From Bacteroidota bacterium (lineage in GTDB: Bacteria; Bacteroidota; Bacteroidia; Chitinophagales; Chitinophagaceae): a DNA stretch of 6,232 bases. The notes under the pieces were generated by a model. The model worked only from the letters and a program-made list of their open reading frames with translations, did not search any database and had not been told where the DNA came from. The stretch spans positions 1 to 6,232 of the forward strand of contig JAGWPI010000010.1 of assembly GCA_028877005.1 (NCBI GenBank), in the 5' to 3' direction. Position numbers and translations under genes: made by a program. Below are positions 1 through 5,757 of the stretch, in pieces (within the stretch, counting starts at the first letter, position 1; each line of letters begins with the position of its first letter).

Positions 1-166
1 AAATAATATTGTTGTCAGTAACTACCCAAACTTCATCAAACAGCTGGGTAGCAACAGTATTATCATATGTATGCCGAATGACCGTTTTGTTACCTAGTAT
101 TTGCATTAATTTGGCAGGATAGCGAGTGGCTGCATAACGGGCAGGGATTAGTGCAACTATCTTCAT
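1..166 (-). CDS. kdsB: 3-deoxy-manno-octulosonate cytidylyltransferase (CMP-Kdo synthetase), N-terminal part
   Basis: Fifty-five codons are visible from ATG at 166; the gene runs off the left edge, so most of the usual protein of about 250 residues is missing. The family activates Kdo with CTP to give CMP-Kdo in the cytoplasm, the donor for the Kdo residues added to lipid A. The start [20 protein letters not shown] fits the family's N-terminal nucleotide-binding loop (IPARYxSTRxPGKPL): P8, R10, Y11, T14, R15, P17 and K19 are kept. A13, A18 and L20 replace the usual Ser, Gly and Pro, which I think is normal for this lineage. It is followed by a beta strand ending [10 protein letters not shown] (46-55), matching the V(A)TDDxxI element. 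It lies 37 bases downstream of the hydroxylase gene on the same strand and may share its transcript. A related nucleotidyltransferase is possible, but the N-terminus is characteristic. Confidence 0.88.
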   Translation of the reverse strand, partial: MKIVALIPARYAATRYPAKLMQILGNKTVIRHTYDNTVATQLFDEVWVVTDNNII

Positions 167-203
167 ACTATTTTTTTACAAAGATGGCAGATTTTGTGTT
201 TAA

Positions 204-1028
204 CTACTTGTTTTTTTGAAATGGATATTTTAGTAGTTGCATAAAATTTTCGTCTGCTTGCCCAGGATAATACTTATCTAATCCATATTTTATTTGCGAA
301 GGTGCTAATTTTTTAAAGGTGCCTAGCATTCTATCCCAAATAGATAATATGGCACCATAGTTACTATCGGTAAATGGCTGTTGCCAATGATGATGTACTT
401 TGTGCATATTGGGTGAAACGAAAATATAACTCATACCTTTATCTAACCAACCGGGCAGGTTTAGGTTGGCATGCGTAAACGCTGTATCGGCCACTAAAAT
501 AGTTTGAAAAATCATTACAGCATACATAGGTGCACCACTGGCTAAGATTCCAAGAAAGAAGAATAGGCCGCGTAATACACTTTCAACCGGGTGATGCCGC
601 AAACCGGTAGTAACATCCACATTTGTATCTGCATGATGTATGATATGAAAGCGCCACAAAAAAGTAATTTTATGCTGCGTAATATGTACCAGCCATCCAC
701 CAAAAAAATCTAATGTTAAAAATGAAATAATTATGGTGCCTACAATACCTAAATGTAACCAATAAACCAAGCCAAAGCCGTTTGCAACACACCAGTCGCT
801 TAACTCAATTATAACAATCGCCAAAGCAGTGTGTATCAATAAGTGTATTAGCGTAAATAGTAAATTAATTCCCGCATGATGCCATTTATTTTTTTTATAA
901 TGTAATGGAATAAGCGGGATAGCACCTTCTAATATCCAAAAAATGAGTAGTCCTATTACTAAAATAACCATCCTTTGCATAGGATGATGTTCTAGTGTTT
1001 GAAAATATTGAATAATATGCGCTTTCAT
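204..1028 (-). CDS. Membrane fatty-acid hydroxylase / sterol desaturase family protein
   Basis: This is an integral membrane di-iron oxygenase of the fatty acid hydroxylase superfamily, 274 residues from ATG at 1028. It has hydrophobic segments at about 20-40, 53-76, 86-108 and 152-180. The histidine clusters that would bind two irons are all present: HITQH (115-119), HIIHH (128-132), RHHPVE (144-149), a His before NLNLP (186) and HKVHHH (209-214). Members hydroxylate or desaturate sterols, fatty acids or carotenoids; the substrate cannot be read from the sequence and neighbours do not point to one, though an envelope lipid is plausible. A TTG at 1040 would add four residues (MLAN), but I prefer the ATG. 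Neither start has a Shine-Dalgarno sequence, as is usual in Bacteroidota. The gene lies just downstream of the dnaN terminator, so it probably has its own promoter, although I find no clean TAnnTTTG box. Confidence 0.88.
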   Translation of the reverse strand: MKAHIIQYFQTLEHHPMQRMVILVIGLLIFWILEGAIPLIPLHYKKNKWHHAGINLLFTLIHLLIHTALAIVIIELSDWCVANGFGLVYWLHLGIVGTIIISFLTLDFFGGWLVHITQHKITFLWRFHIIHHADTNVDVTTGLRHHPVESVLRGLFFFLGILASGAPMYAVMIFQTILVADTAFTHANLNLPGWLDKGMSYIFVSPNMHKVHHHWQQPFTDSNYGAILSIWDRMLGTFKKLAPSQIKYGLDKYYPGQADENFMQLLKYPFQKNK

Positions 1029-1071
1029 ATTGGCCAACAATGTTACTCAATATACTAAAAAATAGGATTAT

Positions 1072-1098
1072 AAAAAACAAACCCCGCAAAAGCGGGGT
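1072..1098 (-). terminator. Intrinsic terminator of dnaN
   Basis: Read on the minus strand, a perfect 7-bp stem ACCCCGC/GCGGGGT (1092-1098 with 1081-1087) encloses a TTTT loop and is followed by a T-rich run (TTGTTTTTT, 1080-1072). It sits 24 bases past the dnaN stop codon and before the hydroxylase gene, separating the two transcripts. There is no T tract on the plus-strand side, so it works in one direction only. Confidence 0.9.
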
Positions 1099-1122
1099 GA
1101 ACGTATTGTGCGAAATTTGATA

Positions 1123-2238
1123 TTAATTATTGAGCATGAGTGGCATCACCAACATAATGAGTTCTTCATTTTCGGCTTGTTCGGATGGCTTAATGATGCC
1201 GGCTTTTGTAGGTGTAGATAACTCAATTACAACTTCAGTTGTATCGGCTGCATTCAACATTTCAATCATAAAACGGGCATTAAATGCAATTTGTAAATCG
1301 CCTCCATCAAACTGGCAGTCTAATCGTTCATTACCTTCAAAACTAAAATCTACATCTTGTGCAATTAAATGCAATTCATTACTACTAATGGTTAAGGCCA
1401 CTTGATTAGTGCTTTTGTTAGAAAACACACTCACCCTTCGTAATGCATTTTGAAAATCTGCCTTATTCACAATAAGCTTATATGGATTATCTATTGGAAT
1501 TACCACTTTATAATCAGGGAACCGCGCATCAATTAACCGACAAGTCATTTGTATTTGACCATGACTAACAAACAAATGGCTATTGTTATAACTTAGGCTA
1601 ATTTCATCTTCATTATCCGGCAATGCATTCTTTAATAAGTTTAATGGTTTTTTTGGAACGATAAAGGAATCATTAGCAGATGCATGTGCATCGGTTCGTT
1701 TGTACTTAACCAACCGATGCGCATCGGTAGCTACAAATTGAACTGATTCTGTACCCAATTCAAAAAAAACACCTGTCATAGCCGGTCTTAAATCATCATT
1801 ACTAACAGCAAATAAGGTTTTATTAATAGCTGTAACCAGCGCTGTGCTGGTCATTGTAAAAGCAGTAGCATCATCTGCAACAGGTTCTTTTGGAAAATTA
1901 TCCGGATTTTCACCCATTACTTTATATTTTCCATTATCACTGGTAATTTCAACTGCATAATTTTTATCAATATCAAAAGTTAAGGGTTGATCGGCAATAT
2001 TTTTAAGGGTATCCATTAAAATTTTAGCAGGAATACAAACTTTTCCATTGGTTTTACTTTCAACTTCTAATTGTACGCGCATTACTGTTTCTAAATCGGT
2101 TGCTACAACATGCAGCTTTTTCCCTTCAATTTCAAATAAAAAGTCTTCCAGTATGGGCAATACGGTATTGGCACTAATTACTCCGCTAATGTGCTGTAAT
2201 TGCTTAAGCAGGGAAGAAGAGGATACAATAAATTTCAT
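1123..2238 (-). CDS. dnaN: DNA polymerase III beta subunit (sliding clamp)
   Basis: The protein has 371 residues, matching the usual 365-375 of this family. The clamp dimerises into a ring on DNA, tethers the replicative polymerase, and binds other replication and repair proteins through a hydrophobic cleft. Family landmarks are in order: MKFIVSSSSLLKQL at the start, NTVLPILEDF (24-33), ATDLET (46-51), RPAMTGVFFE (151-160), ATDAHRL (170-176), LIDARFPDY (235-243), SVFSNKSTN (269-277), NARFMIEML (320-328) and the C-terminal VMPLM (364-368), equivalent to VMPMR of Escherichia coli. I start it at ATG 2238. The same frame stays open to a GTG at 2298, but those 20 residues have no match in the family and would include the likely promoter box. 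The gene is not beside dnaA here. It is divergent from recX and ends at a strong terminator. Confidence 0.97.
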   Translation of the reverse strand: MKFIVSSSSLLKQLQHISGVISANTVLPILEDFLFEIEGKKLHVVATDLETVMRVQLEVESKTNGKVCIPAKILMDTLKNIADQPLTFDIDKNYAVEITSDNGKYKVMGENPDNFPKEPVADDATAFTMTSTALVTAINKTLFAVSNDDLRPAMTGVFFELGTESVQFVATDAHRLVKYKRTDAHASANDSFIVPKKPLNLLKNALPDNEDEISLSYNNSHLFVSHGQIQMTCRLIDARFPDYKVVIPIDNPYKLIVNKADFQNALRRVSVFSNKSTNQVALTISSNELHLIAQDVDFSFEGNERLDCQFDGGDLQIAFNARFMIEMLNAADTTEVVIELSTPTKAGIIKPSEQAENEELIMLVMPLMLNN

Positions 2239-2264
2239 ATTTTTTTCAATTTTTGTAATGGCAA

Positions 2265-2301
2265 CAAACCTACTGTAATTTGTTAATATTTCATACACAA
2301 A
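2265..2301 (-). promoter_or_regulatory. Probable dnaN promoter
   Basis: On the minus strand TAGGTTTG (2272-2265) matches the Bacteroidota -7 consensus TAnnTTTG exactly and lies 26 bases before the dnaN ATG. The nearest upstream TTTG (2301-2298) is a possible -33 element, but its spacing of 25 bases is a little longer than the usual 17-23, so that half is uncertain. The position argues against the longer GTG start of dnaN. Confidence 0.5.
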
Positions 2302-2323
2302 TTATTCCCTAATCAGCATTTAA

Positions 2324-2357
2324 TTGCAGTAATTCCGGTTTGAAAGTTTTAGTTTTG
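2324..2357 (+). promoter_or_regulatory. Probable promoter of the recX-lpxR-amidase-nagA run
   Basis: TTG (2324-2326) and TAGTTTTG (2350-2357) fit the Bacteroidota/Flavobacterium promoter pattern TTG-N17-23-TAnnTTTG with a 23-base spacer. The -7 box ends 24 bases before the recX ATG, which gives a short leader. It is the only convincing plus-strand promoter I see before nagA ends, which supports one transcript for the four genes. Confidence 0.5.
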
Positions 2358-2363
2358 AAAACC
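2337..2363. repeat. Short direct repeat and palindrome over the recX promoter
   Basis: TTTGAAA occurs twice, 15 bases apart (2339-2345 and 2354-2360). The second copy lies in the perfect palindrome GTTTTGAAAAC (2352-2362), which covers the predicted -7 box and the likely transcription start. GGTTT (2337-2341) and AAACC (2359-2363) bound the stretch as an inverted repeat. The geometry suits an operator, but in such AT-rich DNA it could arise by chance, and I recognise no known regulator site. Confidence 0.3.
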
Positions 2364-2381
2364 AAAGCAGAATAATTAGGC

Positions 2382-2864
2382 ATGCAGCAAGCACTTACCC
2401 TTGAAAAGGCCCTTCAAAAAATAAAGCATTTTTGTGCGTACCGCGAGAGAAGCCATGATGAAGTAAAACAAAAACTATATGCCTTTGGATTGTATAAAAG
2501 TGATGTTGAAAAAGCAATTACTTATTTAATTGAAGAAAACTATTTAAATGAAACCCGATATGCCACATTGTTTGCTGGTGGTCATTTCAGGCAAAAAAAA
2601 TGGGGGCGAAAAAAAATTGAATTTGAATTAAAACAGCAAAAAATAAGCCCTTACAACATAAAAAAAGCTTTTGCTGTTATAGATGAAACAGAATATGTAC
2701 AAACCTTGCAACAACTGGCATTAAAAAAATGGCAGCAGCTTAGTGGCAACCATTACCTTACTAAATTGGCTAAGACAAAAGCCTATTTACTACAAAAAGG
2801 ATATGAGGCCGATTTAATACATCAACAACTGCAATTATTTAAAGAACAACCAAAAACAGTATGA
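2382..2864 (+). CDS. recX: Regulatory protein RecX
   Basis: This is a 160-residue all-helical RecX-family protein. RecX binds RecA filaments in the cytoplasm and usually limits their extension and activity during homologous recombination and the SOS response. The three-helix repeats are visible. The first is around KIKHFCAYRERSHDEVKQKL (13-32). The second holds the typical LIEENYLNETRYATLFA (49-65) and KKWGRKKIEFELKQQKIS (72-89). The third is KTKAYLLQKGYEADLI (131-146). The length is normal for the short RecX form. It starts at ATG 2382, a short distance from a TAnnTTTG box, with no clear ribosome-binding site. It is the first gene of a plus-strand run, and its stop codon overlaps the lpxR start as ATGA (2861-2864). 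recA is not next to it, unlike in many Proteobacteria. I see no SOS box that I can name. Confidence 0.92.
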   Translation: MQQALTLEKALQKIKHFCAYRERSHDEVKQKLYAFGLYKSDVEKAITYLIEENYLNETRYATLFAGGHFRQKKWGRKKIEFELKQQKISPYNIKKAFAVIDETEYVQTLQQLALKKWQQLSGNHYLTKLAKTKAYLLQKGYEADLIHQQLQLFKEQPKTV

Positions 2865-3799
2865 AATATTTTTATTGTTTAAGCATTTGCTGTTGTTGGT
2901 TTTTGGTTACAAAAGCACAAGACAGTTCAAAAAACAGATTACTGCATTCAATCTCAATTACAACAGAAAATGATGCGTACCTGTTGCAAAACAATGATAA
3001 ATATTATACTAACGGCCTGTATTTTCAATACAATTTTGCCTCAAACCATACAGCCGCCACTATTATTCATAGTATTGAATTGGGACAAGCATTATATACT
3101 CCTCGATTGCTCACTTATTATCCTGATAGTGTAGATAGACCTTATTGTGGTTATTTATTCCTATCCTATAAACACAACTATATACAAAAAAAATATGGTT
3201 TACAGTGGAATGTGGTAGTGGGTACCATTGGAAATAGCTCATTAGGACAAAATTTTCAAAATGGCTTGCACCATACGTTGGGATTATATCCGGTGAATGA
3301 TTGGTATAAACAAGTGCAGGTACCCTTTACTATGAATGTGGGAATTCGTTATACCCCATTTATTCAGGCATTAGCCGAGAAGCAATCTGCCAAAATTATT
3401 CCTGTGATTGAACTTAATGCAGGCAACGTATACACCAATGCCAAATTAGGAATGATGTTGGTTTGTGGTATTTACCACCACAATGAAAATAGTGCACTTT
3501 GGAATGCAAATATTAACCAATTGCCCAACAACAATACCCAATCATTTGAATGGTTTATATACTTTTATCCGCAATTCACACTTCAAGGATATAATGCCAC
3601 TATACAAGGCAGCAGCAGTAACACAACTACTACAGTTGCAGGCATACCTGCCAAGTGGGTATATCAACAAACTTGGGGAATGGTATTTAGCAAAAAAAAA
3701 TGGATGGGTAAAATAGAAATTATTTACCAAACCAAAGAGTGTATTACACAATATTTACCGCAACGTTACGCTTCTATAGCACTAGCGCATCTTTTCTAA
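2861..3799 (+). CDS. lpxR: LpxR-family lipid A deacylase (outer-membrane beta-barrel)
   Basis: The 312-residue protein has a signal peptide (hydrophobic core about 4-16, probable cleavage after VTKA at 19), many alternating aromatic strands and a terminal Phe, as expected of an outer-membrane barrel. LpxR removes the 3'-linked acyloxyacyl chain from lipid A at the outer leaflet. Family motifs are present: ENDAY (36-40) with the conserved Asn37-Asp38, NDKYYTNG (45-52), and SSLGQNFQNGLHHTLG (126-141), which ends the long strand before a W-containing loop. By comparison with Salmonella LpxR as I remember it, Gln133 and His137 correspond to the active-site Gln and catalytic His. The start overlaps the recX stop by four bases, so its translation probably depends on recX. 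Family membership is firm; lipid A 3'-O-deacylase activity on this organism's lipid A is inferred. Confidence 0.88.
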   Translation: MKYFYCLSICCCWFLVTKAQDSSKNRLLHSISITTENDAYLLQNNDKYYTNGLYFQYNFASNHTAATIIHSIELGQALYTPRLLTYYPDSVDRPYCGYLFLSYKHNYIQKKYGLQWNVVVGTIGNSSLGQNFQNGLHHTLGLYPVNDWYKQVQVPFTMNVGIRYTPFIQALAEKQSAKIIPVIELNAGNVYTNAKLGMMLVCGIYHHNENSALWNANINQLPNNNTQSFEWFIYFYPQFTLQGYNATIQGSSSNTTTTVAGIPAKWVYQQTWGMVFSKKKWMGKIEIIYQTKECITQYLPQRYASIALAHLF

Positions 3800-3811
3800 A
3801 AAACATGAATA

Positions 3812-4600
3812 ATGACAAATTTGCACATTAGCATCATACAAACTGATTTGGTTTGGGAAAACATACCCGCCAATTTGGAACATTTAGATGAAAAAATAAA
3901 TCAAGTACCTAACGGTACACATATAGTAGTTTTACCTGAAATGTTTAGCACAGGGTTTAGTATGCAACCCGAACTTCTTGCCGAAACCATGCAAGGCAAT
4001 ACTATAGAATGGATGAAACGGTGGGCAGCAAGAAAAAAAATTATTGTAACAGGCAGTTTAATTATTACAGAAAACAAACAATTTTATAACCGATTAATTT
4101 GGAGGTTGCCAAACGGACAAATGGGTAAATATGACAAACGCCATTGTTTTAGTTATGCCGGTGAAAACAAGCATTATACCCCGGGTAATAGTCGCTTCAT
4201 TGCTTCTGTGAATGGATGGAAAATAAATATGCAAATTTGTTATGATTTAAGATTTCCGGTATGGGCCCGCCAACAATCTATTAACCCCCCGGAATATGAT
4301 GTATTAATTTATGTTGCTAATTGGCCGGAAAAAAGAATACATGCTTGGAAAAGTTTATTAATGGCTCGTGCTATTGAAAACCAATGCTATGTAATAGGCG
4401 TTAATAGAGTTGGTGTGGATGGAAATGGATTTGTGCACAGTGGTGATAGTATGGCTATTAACCCTTTGGGAGATGCTCTTTGGCATGAAGTTAACAGAGA
4501 AGCCATTGGAAATATTACCTTAGATAAGCAATTTTTACAAGAAATACGCCAAAAATTTCCATTTTTAAGTGACGCAGATACATTTACATTATACCCATGA
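3812..4600 (+). CDS. Nitrilase-superfamily omega-amidase (YafV/Nit2-like)
   Basis: This is a 262-residue cytoplasmic carbon-nitrogen hydrolase of normal length. The catalytic triad is visible: Glu43 in LPEMFSTGFSM, Lys109 in GKYDKRHCFS, and the nucleophile Cys143 in QICYDLRFPVWAR. A further conserved Glu118 follows the lysine, and ANWPEKRIHAW (169-179) and GVNRVGVDGNG (196-206) are typical of the YafV/Nit2 branch. Characterised members hydrolyse alpha-ketoglutaramate or alpha-ketosuccinamate to the keto acid and ammonia, clearing the products of glutamine and asparagine transamination, including those of methionine salvage. It starts 12 bases after lpxR, and its stop overlaps the nagA start (ATGA). 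An ATG at 3805 is out of frame and ends at once. The exact substrate is not provable from sequence, but the YafV subfamily is a better fit than a true nitrilase. Confidence 0.9.
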   Translation: MTNLHISIIQTDLVWENIPANLEHLDEKINQVPNGTHIVVLPEMFSTGFSMQPELLAETMQGNTIEWMKRWAARKKIIVTGSLIITENKQFYNRLIWRLPNGQMGKYDKRHCFSYAGENKHYTPGNSRFIASVNGWKINMQICYDLRFPVWARQQSINPPEYDVLIYVANWPEKRIHAWKSLLMARAIENQCYVIGVNRVGVDGNGFVHSGDSMAINPLGDALWHEVNREAIGNITLDKQFLQEIRQKFPFLSDADTFTLYP

Positions 4601-5697
4601 ATAATATAAAAATATACGCTAAAAAATTATTTACCGGAAAAGAATGGTTATATAACCACTGCATACACATAAATAATGGTATAATAGCACAATTAGAGCC
4701 ATTTGAAATAGCCGATAATTCAACCATTTATCCCATTATAGTGCCGGCATTTATTGACGCTCAAATATATGGTGCCGGTGAAAGATTACTTTCCGTTTAT
4801 CCTGATGCTGCAAGTATACAAGCACTTTACAAATATTGCAGTAAGGGAGGGGCATTGTATTTTTTACCTACTATTGCCACCAATTCCAAAGAAGTAATGT
4901 TGGCAGGTATAGATGCAGTAAAAACATATTGGAATGAAAGTGGCAAAGGCTGTTTAGGCTTACACTTAGAAGGGCCTTGGATAAATCCACTTAGAAAAGG
5001 AGCACACGTAGAAGCATATATTCACTCCCCTAGCAAAACTGAAGTTGCAGAATTAATAGCTTATGGAAAAGGGATAATTAAGATGGTAACATTAGCGCCG
5101 GAAGTATGCGACAGTAATATCATACAGCAATTATTACAAGCTGGAATTATTGTTTCAGCCGGACATAGCAATGCCTCGTATAAGCAGGCAATAACTGCTT
5201 TTAATAATGGTATTACAACGGTAACCCATTTGTACAACGCTATGAGTCCATTAGCCCACCGAGAACCCGGTTTAGTTGGAGCAACTTTATTACATCCATC
5301 TGTTATGTCTTCCATTATACCTGATGGTTATCATGTAAACTTTGAAGCAGTTTCTATTGCACAAAAATTAATGCAAGAACGTTTATTTGTTATTACAGAT
5401 GCCGTTACTACAACACATGAAGGACCTTATCAACATTATTTAAATGGTGATAAATATGAGAGTAATGGCATTTTAAGCGGTTCTGCATTAACCATGTACA
5501 AAGCATTTCAAAATTTAATTCAGCAAATAGGCATACCTGTTGAAAGAGCAATTCAAATGTGCAGTACATATCCTGCCAGAATGTTAGGATTACAGCAATT
5601 AGGGCTTTTACAAGTGCAATACAAAGCTAGCATGTTAATAATGGACAATACATATCAGCTAATCAATAGCTTTCACGAAACTGAATTCATTGCCTAG
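4597..5697 (+). CDS. nagA: N-acetylglucosamine-6-phosphate deacetylase
   Basis: The 366-residue amidohydrolase-superfamily enzyme removes acetate from GlcNAc-6-phosphate to give glucosamine-6-phosphate, the shared step of GlcNAc catabolism and cell-wall amino-sugar recycling. Conserved elements in order: PAFIDAQIYGAG (50-61), LGLHLEGPW (120-128) with metal ligand Glu125, SAGHSNA (187-193) with His190, TVTHLYNAMSPLAHREPG (208-225) with His211, IPDGYHV (241-247) with Asp243 and His246, and FVITDA (264-269) with catalytic Asp268. These correspond to Glu131, His195, His216 and Asp273 of the Escherichia coli enzyme, so it should be active. The first motif reads Q-I-Y where Escherichia coli has Q-L-N, a variant I think is common in this phylum. 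The start overlaps the amidase stop by four bases. No nagB or GlcNAc transporter is visible in the window. Confidence 0.95.
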   Translation: MNNIKIYAKKLFTGKEWLYNHCIHINNGIIAQLEPFEIADNSTIYPIIVPAFIDAQIYGAGERLLSVYPDAASIQALYKYCSKGGALYFLPTIATNSKEVMLAGIDAVKTYWNESGKGCLGLHLEGPWINPLRKGAHVEAYIHSPSKTEVAELIAYGKGIIKMVTLAPEVCDSNIIQQLLQAGIIVSAGHSNASYKQAITAFNNGITTVTHLYNAMSPLAHREPGLVGATLLHPSVMSSIIPDGYHVNFEAVSIAQKLMQERLFVITDAVTTTHEGPYQHYLNGDKYESNGILSGSALTMYKAFQNLIQQIGIPVERAIQMCSTYPARMLGLQQLGLLQVQYKASMLIMDNTYQLINSFHETEFIA

Positions 5698-5714
5698 TTT
5701 ATATATGCACCACC

Positions 5715-5737
5715 AATAATGGCTTGCGTTATTTTAT
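5715..5737 (+). terminator. Weak candidate terminator after nagA
   Basis: AATAATG (5715-5721) pairs with CGTTATT (5727-5733), including one T-G wobble, around a GCTTG loop, and is followed by TTAT. It lies 17 bases past the nagA stop in the 52-base gap before the convergent merA. The stem is AT-rich and the T run short, so this is the best candidate for ending the four-gene transcript rather than a firm call. Confidence 0.3.
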
Positions 5738-5743
5738 GCATGA

Positions 5744-5757
5744 CCAGTGCTAACTGG
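5744..5757 (-). terminator. Small hairpin at the merA stop codon
   Basis: A 5-bp inverted repeat CCAGT/ACTGG with a four-base loop overlaps the merA stop codon (TAG, 5752-5750). On the minus strand it is followed, after a gap, by an A/T-rich stretch with no proper T run. It may help stop merA transcripts or be coincidental; no better terminator is visible for merA. Confidence 0.2.

Noticed and set aside
180..187. CATCTTTG on the minus strand as a kdsB promoter box
   Set aside because: It differs from TAnnTTTG at the first base and has no TTG at a suitable distance upstream; read-through from the hydroxylase gene is as likely.
1029..1040. TTG start four codons upstream for the hydroxylase
   Set aside because: There is an ATG four codons later, and neither start has a ribosome-binding site favouring the rarer codon.
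895..1089. Minus-strand open frame of 64 codons
   Set aside because: It overlaps the hydroxylase gene out of frame and begins in the dnaN terminator; its composition reflects AT-rich DNA and it has no recognisable domain.
1130..2278. Plus-strand open frames opposite dnaN (1130-1405, 2048-2278)
   Set aside because: They are antisense to a clearly conserved dnaN, with no family match or start signal.
2239..2298. Longer dnaN starting at GTG 2298
   Set aside because: The 20 extra residues have no counterpart in the family and span the TAGGTTTG promoter box; MKFIVSSSSLL at 2238 is the normal DnaN start.
3465..3751. Open frames inside lpxR (3465-3716 plus, 3542-3751 minus)
   Set aside because: Both are out-of-frame shadows of a gene with good barrel features throughout.
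5061..5315. Minus-strand open frame opposite nagA
   Set aside because: It is antisense to the most conserved part of nagA, with no plausible protein features.
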